Source: Streptomyces sp. SID13726
Lineage (GTDB): Bacteria > Actinomycetota > Actinomycetes > Streptomycetales > Streptomycetaceae
Reading direction: 5' to 3'
Assembly: GCF_010548375.1 (NCBI RefSeq)
Contig: NZ_JAAGLY010000028.1
Coordinates: forward strand, 35,381-99,380
DNA: 64,000 nucleotides
Shown here: one piece after another, positions 40,242 through 49,401 of the stretch
How the letters are laid out: each line of letters starts with the position of its first letter
Position numbering within the stretch: the first letter of the stretch is position 1
The notes under the pieces: generated by a model
What the model saw: the letters and a program-made list of their open reading frames with translations, nothing else
Told to the model about the DNA's origin: nothing
The model's database searches: none
Translations under genes and position numbers: made by a program

Positions 40242-40877
40242 ATGACCGACCTGCCCGCCGCCACCCAGCGCTCCCGCGTCCGCGTTCCGCTGCGCTTCGG
40301 GGACGGCTTCCGCGTGGACGCCGAGCTCGTCACCTTCCACGGCCTGACCGACGGCCAGGAACACCTCGCCGTCGTCCTCGGCGACCCCAGCCCCGTCCCC
40401 CTGGTGCGGCTGCACTCCGAGTGCCTGACCGGTGACGTCTTCGGCTCCGCCCGCTGCGACTGCGGGCCCCAGCTGCGCGAGGCGGTCGAGCGCATAGCCG
40501 AGCGCGGTGGCGTCCTGCTCTACCTCCGCCAGGAGGGCCGCGGCATCGGCCTCTACAACAAGCTCGACGCGTACGCCCTTCAGGACCAGGGTCTCGACAC
40601 CTACGCGGCGAACACCGCGCTGGGCCTGCCCGAGGACGCCCGTGACTACACGGCCGCCGCGCAGATGCTGACCGCCCTGGGCATCGACTCGGTCGACCTG
40701 CTCTCCAACAACCCCGACAAGGCGGGCCAGTTGCGCGACCTCGGCATCGATGTCCACGACCGGGTCCCGACCGGGGTCTTCACCACCGCCCACAACGTCC
40801 GCTACCTGCGCGCCAAGGTCCTCCAGACCCAGCACACGCTGCCGCTGGGGGAGTTGACCGAGCTCAGCGCCGGATGA
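40242..40877 (+). CDS. ribA: GTP cyclohydrolase II
   Basis: A 211-aa stand-alone GTP cyclohydrolase II, the first step of riboflavin-type pathways (GTP to a diaminopyrimidine). LHSECLTGDVFGSARCDCGPQL supplies the zinc cysteines, and LYLRQEGRGIGLYNKLDAYALQDQG supplies the GTP-binding/catalytic region. The Tyr in KLDAYALQ, equivalent to Tyr105 of the E. coli enzyme, is kept, so normal product is expected. ATG 40242 with ggag nine bases before is preferred; ATG 40218 is also in frame. It is a paralogue separate from a full rib operon. Confidence 0.94.
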   Translation: MTDLPAATQRSRVRVPLRFGDGFRVDAELVTFHGLTDGQEHLAVVLGDPSPVPLVRLHSECLTGDVFGSARCDCGPQLREAVERIAERGGVLLYLRQEGRGIGLYNKLDAYALQDQGLDTYAANTALGLPEDARDYTAAAQMLTALGIDSVDLLSNNPDKAGQLRDLGIDVHDRVPTGVFTTAHNVRYLRAKVLQTQHTLPLGELTELSAG

Positions 40878-40881
40878 CGGG

Positions 40882-40899
40882 GGTGTAGTCCGCTACACC
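40882..40899. promoter_or_regulatory. Palindromic operator upstream of the MMPL gene
   Basis: ggtgtagtccgctacacc, matching 15 of 18 bases with the site before the histidine-kinase gene (45135-45152). It lies 57 bases upstream of the MMPL start. Likely site of the neighbouring NarL-type response regulator. Confidence 0.65.
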
Positions 40900-40956
40900 C
40901 CGGTTCGGGAGGGCACTCCCTCGTGGCGGAGAGCCGCCGACGGAATCGTCGTATCC

Positions 40957-43161
40957 ATGGCAACTCTCCTTTATCACCTGGGTCGTTTCTCCTTCCGATG
41001 GCGATGGTTCGTCGCCCTGTTGTGGATCGGGGTCCTGGGAGCCGTCGGCTTCGCCTCGTCCAAGGCGGCCACCCCCGCCGACGAGGGCTTCACGATGCCC
41101 GGCATCGAGTCCCAGAAGGCGTTCGACCTGCTGGAACAGCGCTTCCCGGGAGCGGCCGCCGACGGGGCGAGCGCGCGGATCGTGTTCATCGCGCCGAACG
41201 GCGAGAAGGTCACCGCCGCCGGGAACAGGGCGGCGATAGAGAAGCTCGTGGAATCCGCCGCCGACGGGTCCCAAGTCGCCTCCGCCGCCGACCCGTTCCA
41301 GGCCAAGGCCGTCAGCGAGGACGGTACGACCGCCTACGCGACCGTCTCCTTCAAGGCCAAGGCCGACGACCTCACCGACGCGAGCAAGAAGCACCTGGAG
41401 TCGGCCATCGACGTGGCCCGGGACGCGGGTCTGCGCGTCGAGGTCGGCGGGGACGCCCTCGCCACCCAGCCCTCCGCGGGCGGCGCCGCCGAGGTGATCG
41501 GCATCGCCGTCGCCGCCGTCGTCCTGCTCATCACCTTCGGCTCCCTGGCCGCCGCCGGGCTCCCGCTGCTCACCGCGGTCATCGGCGTCGGCATCGGCAT
41601 GACCGGCATCCTGGCCCTCTCCGAGACCTTCGGCCTGTCCGAGAACACCGGCACCCTCGCCACCATGCTGGGGCTGGCCTGCGGTATCGACTACGCCCTG
41701 TTCGTCGTCTCCCGCTACCGCGAGGAACGCGCCAAGGGCCACGACCCGAGAGAGGCCGCCGGTCTCGCCGCGGGCACCGCGGGCTCCGCGGTCGTCTTCG
41801 CCGGCCTGACCGTCGTCATCGCGCTCGCCGGACTCTGGGTGGTCGGCGTCCCGATGCTCACCAAGATGGGCCTGGCGGCGGCCGGCGCGGTCGGTGTCTC
41901 GGTCCTCATCTGCCTGACCCTGGTCCCGGCCCTGCTCGGCTTCTGGCCGAACGCCGTCCTCTCCCGCGGCGCCCGCCGCAACTCCAGGCGCCACCGCAGG
42001 AAGCTGCTCAGGACCGAGAACGGCGGCTCGCGCTGGGCGCGGATCGTCGTACGGCATCCCCTCCCCGTTCTGCTGCTGGGTGTGGTCGGTCTCGGTGCCA
42101 TGGCGACCCCGGTCCTCGACCTCCGGCTCGGGATGCCGGGCGACGAGGCGAAGGCGACCTCCACGACGGAACGGCGGGCCTACGACGCCCTCGCGGCCGG
42201 GTTCGGGCCGGGCTTCAACGGGCCGCTCACCGTGGTCGTGGACGCCAAGGGGGCCGACGACCCGGACCAGGCCGTGGCCACGGTCGCCGAGGACATCGCC
42301 GCGACCCACGGAGTCGTCTCCGTCTCGCCGGCCCGGTTCAACCAGGCTGGCGACACCGCGATCCTCGCCGTGACGCCCTCCACCGCGCCCACCGACGAGC
42401 GCACCAAGGACCTCGTCCAGACCATCCGCGACGAGCGTCCCGGCATCGAGTCCAAGGCCGACGCGAGCTTCGAGGTGACCGGCAAGACCGCCCTCGACAT
42501 CGACGTGGCGCAGAAGGTGCAGGGCTCTCTCATCCCGTATCTCGCGGTGGTCGTCGGACTCGCGATCGTGCTTCTGCTGCTGGTGTTCCGCTCACTGCTG
42601 GTCCCGCTCAAGGCGGCCCTCGGCTTCCTGCTCTCGGTGCTGGCCGCGCTGGGTGCCGTGGTCGCGGTGTTCCAACAGGGCCATGGCGCCGAGCTGTTGG
42701 GGGTGGAGACCACCGGTCCGATCATGAGCATGATGCCGATCTTCCTGGTGGGCATCGTGTTCGGGCTCGCCATGGACTACGAGGTGTTCCTGGTCTCGCG
42801 GATGCGGGAGGCGTACGTCCACGGGGACGCGCCGAAGCAGGCGATCGTCTCGGGGTTCCAGCACAGCGCGCGGGTCGTCGTGGCCGCCGCGCTGATCATG
42901 ATGGCGGTGTTCTCCGGGTTCATCGGGGCCGGGGAGTCGATGATCAAGATGATCGGGTTCGGGCTGGCGGTGGCGGTGCTGTTCGACGCGTTCGTGGTGC
43001 GGATGGCGGTTGTTCCGGCCGTGCTGGCTCTGCTCGGGCACAAGGCCTGGTATCTGCCGCGGTGGTTGGGACGGGTGCTGCCGGACATCGACGTCGAGGG
43101 CTCGAAGCTTGTGGGTTCCGCCGAAGTCGCTGATGAGGAACGGGTGTTGAGTCACCGCTGA
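40957..43161 (+). CDS. MMPL-family RND transporter
   Basis: A 734-aa membrane protein with the duplicated RND layout. There is one TM at the start, then a large extracytoplasmic loop. A block of TMs follows containing GLACGIDYALFVVSRYREER, and the second half repeats this with GIVFGLAMDYEVFLVSRMRE. The GxxxDY motif in each half carries the proton-relay Asp of MMPL exporters. Such proteins export lipids or small molecules. The shared palindrome with the two-component genes suggests that system controls it. Confidence 0.94.
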   Translation: MATLLYHLGRFSFRWRWFVALLWIGVLGAVGFASSKAATPADEGFTMPGIESQKAFDLLEQRFPGAAADGASARIVFIAPNGEKVTAAGNRAAIEKLVESAADGSQVASAADPFQAKAVSEDGTTAYATVSFKAKADDLTDASKKHLESAIDVARDAGLRVEVGGDALATQPSAGGAAEVIGIAVAAVVLLITFGSLAAAGLPLLTAVIGVGIGMTGILALSETFGLSENTGTLATMLGLACGIDYALFVVSRYREERAKGHDPREAAGLAAGTAGSAVVFAGLTVVIALAGLWVVGVPMLTKMGLAAAGAVGVSVLICLTLVPALLGFWPNAVLSRGARRNSRRHRRKLLRTENGGSRWARIVVRHPLPVLLLGVVGLGAMATPVLDLRLGMPGDEAKATSTTERRAYDALAAGFGPGFNGPLTVVVDAKGADDPDQAVATVAEDIAATHGVVSVSPARFNQAGDTAILAVTPSTAPTDERTKDLVQTIRDERPGIESKADASFEVTGKTALDIDVAQKVQGSLIPYLAVVVGLAIVLLLLVFRSLLVPLKAALGFLLSVLAALGAVVAVFQQGHGAELLGVETTGPIMSMMPIFLVGIVFGLAMDYEVFLVSRMREAYVHGDAPKQAIVSGFQHSARVVVAAALIMMAVFSGFIGAGESMIKMIGFGLAVAVLFDAFVVRMAVVPAVLALLGHKAWYLPRWLGRVLPDIDVEGSKLVGSAEVADEERVLSHR

Positions 43162-43181
43162 GTTCTGTCTCCGGTCGCCTA

Positions 43182-43212
43182 CAGCCCCGCGCCCCTTGAG
43201 GGCGCGGGGCTG
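43182..43212. terminator. Bidirectional terminator between MMPL and response-regulator genes
   Basis: A perfect 13-bp stem cagccccgcgccc / gggcgcggggctg with a five-base loop, between two convergent genes. Confidence 0.85.
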
Positions 43213-43309
43213 CCCCTTCTCACGATCTCTCCCGCTCCGGACAGGACACCCCCTCCCCGGCCCCCTCCGGAAACGGCCCGTACACCGCCCTCGGGCTCAG
43301 GGAACGCGG

Positions 43310-43960
43310 CTACTGGGGCGTGTGGGCCAGGTACGCGAGTACCGCCAGCACCCGCCGGTGGCCGCTGTCGCTCGGGGGCAGGCCCAGCTTGAGGAAGACG
43401 TTGCCGATGTGCTTGCTGACCGCGCGTTCGGTGACGACCAGGGTCGAGGCGATGGTCGTGTTGTCGTGGCCCTCGGCCATCAGCTTCAGCACCTCGCGCT
43501 CGCGCGGGGTGAGGGAGTCGAGCGGGGTGTCGCGGCGGCGGGTGAGGAGCTCAGTGACGACCTCGGGGTCCAGCGCGGTGCCGCCGGCCGCGACCCGCTC
43601 CAGGGCGTCGAGGAACTCGTCGACCCGGCCGACCCGGTCCTTGAGCAGATAGCCGACCCCGCTGGTGCCACCGGTGAGCAGCTCGGCGGCGTACGACTCC
43701 TCGACGTACTGGGAGAGGACCAGGACCGGCAGCCCGGGAATGCGCTCGCGTGCGTCGAGGGCGGCCCGCAGGCCCTCGTCGCGGAAGTGGGGCGGCATGC
43801 GGACGTCGAGCACGGCGATGTCGGGGCGGTGTTCGAGCAGGGCGGGCAGGATCTCGGGTCCGGTGCCGACCACGGCCACGCACTCGTGCCCGGAGGACGT
43901 CAGCAGGAGGACGAGCCCCTCTCTCAGAAGGGCGTTGTCCTCGGCGATCACCACACGCAC
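43310..43960 (-). CDS. NarL/LuxR-type response regulator
   Basis: A 216-aa protein. Receiver domain: VVIAEDNALLREGL (acidic pocket), phosphoacceptor Asp in DIAVLDVRMPP, Lys in GYLLKDRVG. C-terminal LuxR helix-turn-helix: LTPREREVLKLMAEGHDNTTIASTLVVTERAVSKHIGNVFLKLGL. The start (GTG) overlaps the end of the kinase gene by 13 bases, so the pair is one operon. Confidence 0.95.
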   Translation of the reverse strand: MRVVIAEDNALLREGLVLLLTSSGHECVAVVGTGPEILPALLEHRPDIAVLDVRMPPHFRDEGLRAALDARERIPGLPVLVLSQYVEESYAAELLTGGTSGVGYLLKDRVGRVDEFLDALERVAAGGTALDPEVVTELLTRRRDTPLDSLTPREREVLKLMAEGHDNTTIASTLVVTERAVSKHIGNVFLKLGLPPSDSGHRRVLAVLAYLAHTPQ

Positions 43961-45108
43961 GGCAGCTCCACATCGATCACGGTCGGGCCCCCGACGGGGC
44001 TGGTCACTTCGAAGGTCCCGTCGAGCGCGGCGACCCTGCGCCGCATCCCGAGCAGTCCCGAGCCCGCGGACTCGTCGGCGCCGCCCCGGCCCTCGTCCCG
44101 CACCCGCACGGTCAGTCCGCGCCGGATGCGGGTCAGCCGGACCTCGGCCCGCTCCGCCCCGCTGTACTTGGCCACGTTGGTGAGGGATTCGGCCACCACG
44201 AAGTATGCGGCGGCCTCCACCGCCGCGGGCGCCCGGGTGCCCTCGTCGAGGCCGCCGTCGTCCACGGTCACCGCCAGTCCGCTGCTCGCCGCGAGCGCCC
44301 GTACCGCGCCGACCAGGCCCCGGTCGGTGAGGATCGGCGGGTGGATGCCGCGCACCACGTGCCGCAGCTCGGTGAGCGCCTGCTCGGCCTGGGCCTGGGC
44401 GTCGTCGAGGAGCTTGCGGGCGGCGTCCGGGTCACGGTCGTAGGCCCGCTTGGCGAGCCCGATCCGCATCGACAGGGCGACCAGGTTGGCCTGGGCGCCG
44501 TCGTGCAAGTCCCGTTCGATGCGGCGCAGTTCGGCCTCGTGCGCGGCGATCGCGTCGGCCCGGGTCTCCTTCAGCTCCTGCACGCGTGCGGCGAGCCGGG
44601 CCTTCGGGGAGGGCATGAGCAGTTTCGTCGACCAGCGGGCCTCGGTGTCGGCGAGCCTCACGATCAGCGGCAGCACGACCGGGTCGCGGCGCAGCGCCCC
44701 GGCCCACACCCCGTCGACCACGAGGCCCACGGGCCACAGCGGGAGGGCGAGGGCGAGGAGGGCGCCGTAGAGGTAGTAGCAGACCATCCAGCGGAGGTCG
44801 GTGAGCGTGCTCGGGTCCTGCACGGAGGTCCGCAGCCGCTGCTTGAGGGTGCCGGTCAGCGGGGCGTACGCCTCGGGGATCCCCCGGCCCGTCCACAGGG
44901 CGGTCAGGTTCCGCTTGGCGCCCGCGATCCGCCGTATCAGCAGCACCGCCTCGGGCAGCAGCCAGCAGCCGACCACCGCGACCGTGCCGACGGCGGCGAT
45001 CAGCAGCACGGTGATGAAGATGTACACCCCGAAGCACATCGCCGCGGCCACGAAGAGATGCACGGTGGCCATCGCCGCACGCTGAACCGACTTCCACATG
45101 CGGCTCAC
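43948..45108 (-). CDS. Sensor histidine kinase (NarX/DesK type)
   Basis: A 386-aa protein. Two N-terminal TM segments (FVAAAMCFGVYIFITVLLIAAVGTVAVVGCWLL) and a second pair (MVCYYLYGALLALALPLWPVGLVV) precede a HisKA_3 domain with phosphoacceptor ELRRIERDLHDGAQANL (about residue 195). The HATPase follows: AAAYFVVAESLTNVAKYSGA and RVRDEGRGGADESAGSGLLGMRRR. The GTG at 45108 is uncertain; ATG 45099 is possible. Senses a membrane or extracellular cue. Confidence 0.94.
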   Translation of the reverse strand: MSRMWKSVQRAAMATVHLFVAAAMCFGVYIFITVLLIAAVGTVAVVGCWLLPEAVLLIRRIAGAKRNLTALWTGRGIPEAYAPLTGTLKQRLRTSVQDPSTLTDLRWMVCYYLYGALLALALPLWPVGLVVDGVWAGALRRDPVVLPLIVRLADTEARWSTKLLMPSPKARLAARVQELKETRADAIAAHEAELRRIERDLHDGAQANLVALSMRIGLAKRAYDRDPDAARKLLDDAQAQAEQALTELRHVVRGIHPPILTDRGLVGAVRALAASSGLAVTVDDGGLDEGTRAPAAVEAAAYFVVAESLTNVAKYSGAERAEVRLTRIRRGLTVRVRDEGRGGADESAGSGLLGMRRRVAALDGTFEVTSPVGGPTVIDVELPCVW

Positions 45109-45134
45109 GCTAGATGATCCACCCGTGGACGCAC

Positions 45135-45152
45135 GGTGTAGCGGGCTACACC
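45135..45152. promoter_or_regulatory. Palindromic operator upstream of the two-component genes
   Basis: ggtgtagcgggctacacc, a perfect 8-bp palindrome around gg. It lies 27 bases before the kinase start and overlaps the stop codon of the amidotransferase gene. Matches the site before the MMPL gene at 40882-40899. Confidence 0.65.
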
Positions 45153-45901
45153 ATCCAGCGGCGGACGCCGAGGTCCGCCCGCCGGATCTCCAGCACCTCC
45201 CGGTACGGCAGCACGCCCCACCCCTCGCCCTCGGCCGCCGGCACCCCGCTCGACGCGACGACCACCCGCTCGCCGTCCGCGCGGTAGCGCAGCCGGAAGA
45301 AGTCCGGCCCCCGCCGCCGGCTGACCTCGGACTCCGGGTCCTCGTCGGAGTAGGCGTACAGCGCCTGCCCGGTCAGCAGCAGACAGTTGAGGCTGGCGAA
45401 GGAGGACCGGGCCCGGATGTCCTCGGCGGCCTGCGCGAGCGCGTCCACCGGGCCCTTGTCCCGCAGCAGCGTCAGCACCCGCAGGAAGTACCGCTCGGAG
45501 TCGGTGCTCCCGCCCGCCCCCGCGAGCAGCCCGGGATCGATGAGCTCGTCGAGGGCGTCGTACGGCGAGAAGAACCCGTTGTGCGCGAACGCGAGGCCGT
45601 CCGCGGCGAAGGGATGGGTGTTCTCGGCGACGACCGGCAGCCCCGGCGAGGCCATCCGCAGATGCAGCAGGGCCGCGTCGGCGAGCGTGCCGCCGAGCGC
45701 CCGGTCCCACAGCTCGTCGTCCGAGGCCCGTCCGGTCCCCTTGACGATCAGCGGGCCCGCGTCCCCGTCCCCGGGCCGGGCCGCGATCCCCCAGCCGTCA
45801 CCGTGCTCCCGGCTCAACTCCGTGAAGGGAGCGGCGAGATCGCCCAGGGCGGTGGTGAGGAGGAGCGGGGTGCGGGTGACCACACCGAGGAGACGGCACA
45901 T
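45146..45901 (-). CDS. Class II glutamine amidotransferase-like protein
   Basis: A 251-aa Ntn-hydrolase. Met is followed directly by the nucleophile Cys (MCRLLGVV), then HGDGWGIA, HLRMASPG and ENTHPFAADGLAFAHNGFF, all of the glutaminase/Yafj-like group (compare EgtC-type proteins). It could hydrolyse glutamine or a gamma-glutamyl compound. It is a stand-alone domain without a synthetase partner, so the substrate is unknown. Confidence 0.9.
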   Translation of the reverse strand: MCRLLGVVTRTPLLLTTALGDLAAPFTELSREHGDGWGIAARPGDGDAGPLIVKGTGRASDDELWDRALGGTLADAALLHLRMASPGLPVVAENTHPFAADGLAFAHNGFFSPYDALDELIDPGLLAGAGGSTDSERYFLRVLTLLRDKGPVDALAQAAEDIRARSSFASLNCLLLTGQALYAYSDEDPESEVSRRRGPDFFRLRYRADGERVVVASSGVPAAEGEGWGVLPYREVLEIRRADLGVRRWMV

Positions 45902-46093
45902 GGGGGCGACAGTACTGTGCGGGCTGGTGCGGCGGATCATGCCGATGCCGAGGAGGCCGGCGCAGCCTCCTCCCCTCAAGGGGACCCTCGCGTCGGCCGC
46001 CGCGGCTGCGGCTGATCGACACGGCTCCTCCACCTCGCGGCTGTACGCACCGGACCCCGCTCACCCGTGTCCGCCAGATCCGCCGGACAAGCC

Positions 46094-46345
46094 CTACGCG
46101 GGCCTGTCCTCGCTGTGGTCGCGGACCCAGTTCCTGTGGGCGCCGGAGCCCTCGCGGCCGGGGGAGAGCTTCAGCACGACCCCGTCGTCGATCTGCTCCA
46201 GGACCGTCACCACATAGGGGGAGCCCGCGTGCACGGCCAGCCGGACGCTGCCGTTGGCGAACTCCGTCACCCGGAGCGTGCGGCCCCCGGAGAGCGGGAC
46301 GTCCCGCTTGTCGATCTCCACCGGGCGCTCGTCGGACGTCGTCAT
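46094..46345 (-). CDS. Small conserved hypothetical protein (83 aa)
   Basis: Contains VEIDKRDVPLSGGRTLRVTEFANGSVRLAVHAGSPYVVTVLEQIDDGVVLKLSPG, a compact beta-rich sequence. Not recognised as a named family. Upstream of the amidotransferase gene on the same strand. Confidence 0.7.
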   Translation of the reverse strand: MTTSDERPVEIDKRDVPLSGGRTLRVTEFANGSVRLAVHAGSPYVVTVLEQIDDGVVLKLSPGREGSGAHRNWVRDHSEDRPA

Positions 46346-46452
46346 GGACCCCTCCTCGTCTCCTGCGCGGGGCGCCACAGTACGCCGACCCCACCCGGCC
46401 AATCGGCCCAACCGGACCTGCGCCCCGCCGCCCGCCGTCCCACCCTGGCCCC

Positions 46453-47676
46453 ATGGCCCCACGACGCACCGCCGCCCTGCTCCTCGCGCCCCTGCTCACC
46501 GCACTCCTCGCCTCCTGCGGTACGACCGACTCCGGTACCCGCACGATGGCCCGCGCCCTGCCCCCGGACGCGAGCTTCACCCACCCCGGGGTGCTGGTGA
46601 GCAACGCGCAGCTGGACCTCGTACGGGAGAAGGTCACGGCCGGGAAGCAGCCGTGGCTGAAGGCGTATCTGGACATGCGGGACAGCAAGTACGGGTCGTA
46701 CAAGTACGCCCCCGAGCCGTACGCGAGCGTCGACTGCCCCGGTGGCGACCACACCGACCGGCCCGCGCACGGGTGCGTGGAGGAGCGTGAGGATGCCATC
46801 GCCGCCTACACGCAGGCCCTGCTGTTCCGTGTCACCGGCAAGCAGCAGCACGCCGTGAAGGCCAGGGAGATCATGGACGCCTGGTCGGCGCGGATGCGGC
46901 GGCACACCGAGGAGGACTCGGGGCTCCAGACCGGGTGGGCGGGGTCCACCTGGGCCCGGGCCGCCGAGATCGTCCGGTACACCGACGGGGCCGGGTGGCC
47001 CGCCGACCGGGTCGCGCGGTTCGAGCACATGCTGCGGACCGCCTATCTGCCCACCGTCACGCAGAAGGTCCCCGACTACAACGGCAACTGGGACCTCGTG
47101 ATGACCGACGCGGCCATCGGCATCGCCGTCTTCCTCGACGACCACAAGGCCTTCGACCACGCCCTGGAGCGCTTCCGTGAGCGGGTGCCCGCCTACTTCT
47201 ACCTGGAGAAGGACGGCAAGCTCCCGCTCACCCCGCCGGGTTCCAGCGTCAACACCCCGCAGAAGCTGACCACTTACTGGTTCCGGCAGACCACCTTCAA
47301 GGACGGTCTCGCCCAGGAGACCTGCCGCAACTTCAAGCACGTCGGATACTCGCTCGCCGCGACCGCGCACGTCGCCGAGACCGCCTGGCACCAGGGCGTC
47401 GACCTCTACGGCGAGGTCAAGGACCGGCTGAAGGCCGCGCTCGCCTTCCACGCCCGCTACCAGGCGGGGGAGCCCGCGCCCGCCTGGCTGTGCGGCGGCA
47501 AGGTCGACCGGAACATGGGCCCCGACCTGGAGGTCGCCCTCAACCACCTGGAGGACCGGCTGGACGTCTCCGTCCCGGCCGCGCACAAGCTGGCCGAGGA
47601 GACCCGCCCCGCCGGCACCGACGACCTCTTCGTCTCCTGGGAGACCCTGACCCACGCGGACAACCCGGGGCTCTGA
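46453..47676 (+). CDS. Alginate lyase-like lipoprotein
   Basis: A 407-aa protein with a lipoprotein signal, RRTAALLLAPLLTALLASC (lipobox LLASC, Cys22). The mature part follows the alginate-lyase (alpha-toroid) family: HPGVLVSNAQLDLVREKVTAG, VPDYNGNWDLVMTDAAIGIAVFLDD and ETCRNFKHVGYSLAATAHVAETAW, with the Asn, His and Tyr residues of the family active site. Likely cleaves uronic-acid polysaccharide at the cell surface. Confidence 0.88.
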   Translation: MAPRRTAALLLAPLLTALLASCGTTDSGTRTMARALPPDASFTHPGVLVSNAQLDLVREKVTAGKQPWLKAYLDMRDSKYGSYKYAPEPYASVDCPGGDHTDRPAHGCVEEREDAIAAYTQALLFRVTGKQQHAVKAREIMDAWSARMRRHTEEDSGLQTGWAGSTWARAAEIVRYTDGAGWPADRVARFEHMLRTAYLPTVTQKVPDYNGNWDLVMTDAAIGIAVFLDDHKAFDHALERFRERVPAYFYLEKDGKLPLTPPGSSVNTPQKLTTYWFRQTTFKDGLAQETCRNFKHVGYSLAATAHVAETAWHQGVDLYGEVKDRLKAALAFHARYQAGEPAPAWLCGGKVDRNMGPDLEVALNHLEDRLDVSVPAAHKLAEETRPAGTDDLFVSWETLTHADNPGL

Positions 47677-47741
47677 ACCCCGCGGAGACAAACCCTGGCG
47701 CGAGCGACCCCGCGGATGGCGTACAGTAGTGAACACACCGA

Positions 47742-47815
47742 CGCGGGGTGGAGCAGCTCGGTAGCTCGCTGGGCTCATAACCCAGAGGTCGCAGGTTCAA
47801 ATCCTGTCCCCGCTA
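47742..47815 (+). tRNA. Initiator tRNA-fMet (CAT)
   Basis: Cloverleaf with unpaired position 1-72 (c/t) and an anticodon stem ctggg/cccag giving three G-C pairs next to loop ctcataa, both marks of the initiator. The T arm is gcagg-ttcaaat-cctgt. CCA not encoded. A -10-like tacagt lies at about 47722. Confidence 0.96.
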
Positions 47816-47824
47816 CTCAAGGCT

Positions 47825-47859
47825 CAGGGCCGGAGTCCAGTCACTGGACTCCGGCCCTG
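47825..47859. terminator. Terminator after tRNA-fMet
   Basis: A perfect 16-bp stem cagggccggagtccag / ctggactccggccctg with loop tca, followed by gtgttt. Confidence 0.9.
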
Positions 47860-47922
47860 AGTGTTTCCCCCGGTCGGTCCACCCGGCTCGCCCCGCGCTC
47901 CCGCGCCGGGAAACCTGGAGGG

Positions 47923-49008
47923 GTGGAGCAGGAGGGGCCGATCTCGTACGCGCGCACCTTCGTCCGCGCGCTCCCGGCGCTGCTGCTCGTCGTCGGGGCG
48001 TTCTACGACTACCTCACCCCGATGCAGTTCTCCGCGGCTCCCCTCTTCACCGCCGCGCCCCTGGTCGCCGCCCCGCTGTACTCGCGGCGCGGCACCGTCC
48101 TGACCGGCGCCGCCTCCGTCCTCGTCGTCCTGGCGATCCACACCCGGCTCGGCATCCTCCTCGAAGCCGACGCCGTCACCGAGCTGGTCACCGTGGTGAC
48201 GGTCGCCGTCCTGGCCGTCCTCATCAACGTCCTGGTCCGCCGCAGCAGCGAACAGCTCGCCTCGCAGCGCGAGATCGCCGAGGCCGCCCAGCGCGCGGTG
48301 CTGCCCCGGCCGGGCGAGCGGATCGGCGGGTTCGCCGTCGCGGTGCGCTACGAGGCGGCCCAGGCGGACGCGTTCATCGGCGGTGACCTGTACGCGGTGC
48401 AGGACAGCCCGCACGGCGTACGGCTGATCGTCGGGGACGTGCGCGGGAAGGGGATGGGCGCGGTGGCGGCCGTCGCGATCGTCATCGGGGCGTTCCGGGA
48501 GGCCGCCGAGCAGGAGGCCACCCTTGAGGCCGTCGCCCAGCGTCTGGAGCGGGCGCTGGCCCGGGAGGGTACGCGGCGGGACAGCGTCGACGCCTTCGAG
48601 GGGTTCACCACGGCCGTCCTCGCCGAACTCCCGCACGGCGACGGGGCCGTACGGATCGTCAACCGGGGGCATCCGCCGCCCCTGCTGCTGCACGCCGACG
48701 GCACGGTCGACGCGCTGCCCGCCCGGGAGCCCGCGCTGCCGCTCGGCATGGGCGAGCTCGGCACCTGGCCCGACCGCGCCGAACAGCACGGCTTCCCGGC
48801 CGGGGCCACGCTGCTGCTCCACACCGACGGACTGTCCGAGGCGCGGGACGCGCAGGGGCGGTTCTACGATCCGCGGGCGCGGCTGGCCGGCCGTTCCTTC
48901 GCGGAGCCCGGCGCGCTGCTCTCCGCCCTCGCGGCCGAGGTGCGCCGGCATTCCGGCGGGTTCCTCACCGACGACATGGCGCTGCTCGCCGTACGACGGC
49001 CTTCGTGA
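47923..49008 (+). CDS. Membrane-anchored SpoIIE/PP2C-type serine phosphatase
   Basis: 361 aa. Four hydrophobic segments in the first ~110 residues (ARTFVRALPALLLVVGAFYDYL and following). Then a PP2C-like domain: AADAFIGGDLYAVQDSPHGVRLIVGDVRGKGMGA, NRGHPPPLLL, LLLHTDGLSEARD and LTDDMALLAVR. These keep the metal-binding Asp residues. Such phosphatases act on anti-anti-sigma factors. GTG 47923 follows ggagg. Confidence 0.92.
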   Translation: MEQEGPISYARTFVRALPALLLVVGAFYDYLTPMQFSAAPLFTAAPLVAAPLYSRRGTVLTGAASVLVVLAIHTRLGILLEADAVTELVTVVTVAVLAVLINVLVRRSSEQLASQREIAEAAQRAVLPRPGERIGGFAVAVRYEAAQADAFIGGDLYAVQDSPHGVRLIVGDVRGKGMGAVAAVAIVIGAFREAAEQEATLEAVAQRLERALAREGTRRDSVDAFEGFTTAVLAELPHGDGAVRIVNRGHPPPLLLHADGTVDALPAREPALPLGMGELGTWPDRAEQHGFPAGATLLLHTDGLSEARDAQGRFYDPRARLAGRSFAEPGALLSALAAEVRRHSGGFLTDDMALLAVRRPS

Positions 49009-49224
49009 CGTGGTGTGAGCGGGCGAGCGCCCTCCGCATAACAACTGACATACCGTCAATCCCTGTGCGTCGACTGAGGCAAGGTCAACTCGCCCGTTTT
49101 TCGCCGGTCATGGGCCGTAAGTCCTGCGGGATTTCGTTAATGATCAAGCGGAACAGCTTGGAATCGAGCCCCCGGGTCTATTAACGTTCGATAACGCAGC
49201 GCGGTCGTCCCAGCCGTCACAAGA
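49009..49224. other. Non-coding upstream of the riboswitch
   Basis: No gene visible; should carry the promoter of the riboswitch-controlled peptidase gene. AT-richer patches (cataacaactgacataccgt and ttcgttaatgatcaagcgg) are candidates. Confidence 0.45.
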
Positions 49225-49378
49225 GACGGCTCCGTGCTCACGCGCCGAATTCCGCAAGGGAACCGGGGAACCACCAACTTGGGGTGAATCGCTCGTACTT
49301 CGCCGTGGCAGCACGGCGGATATACGCGCGTAGGAGACCTTCCTGCTCCGAACCCGTCAGCTAACCCGGTAGGCGAGA
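49225..49378 (+). promoter_or_regulatory. Cyclic di-AMP (ydaO/yuaA) riboswitch
   Basis: The conserved blocks are present in order: ccgaattccgcaaggg aaccggggaacc, aacttggggtgaatcg, a variable hairpin near cgccgtggcagcacggcg, and then taggagaccttcctgctccgaacccg tcagctaacccggtaggcg. The class binds c-di-AMP and in actinomycetes controls cell-wall hydrolase genes, normally switching them off. Starts 177 bases upstream of the peptidase gene. Confidence 0.93.
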
Positions 49379-49401
49379 AGGAAGGAAAGGAGCACGCCCA
49401 C

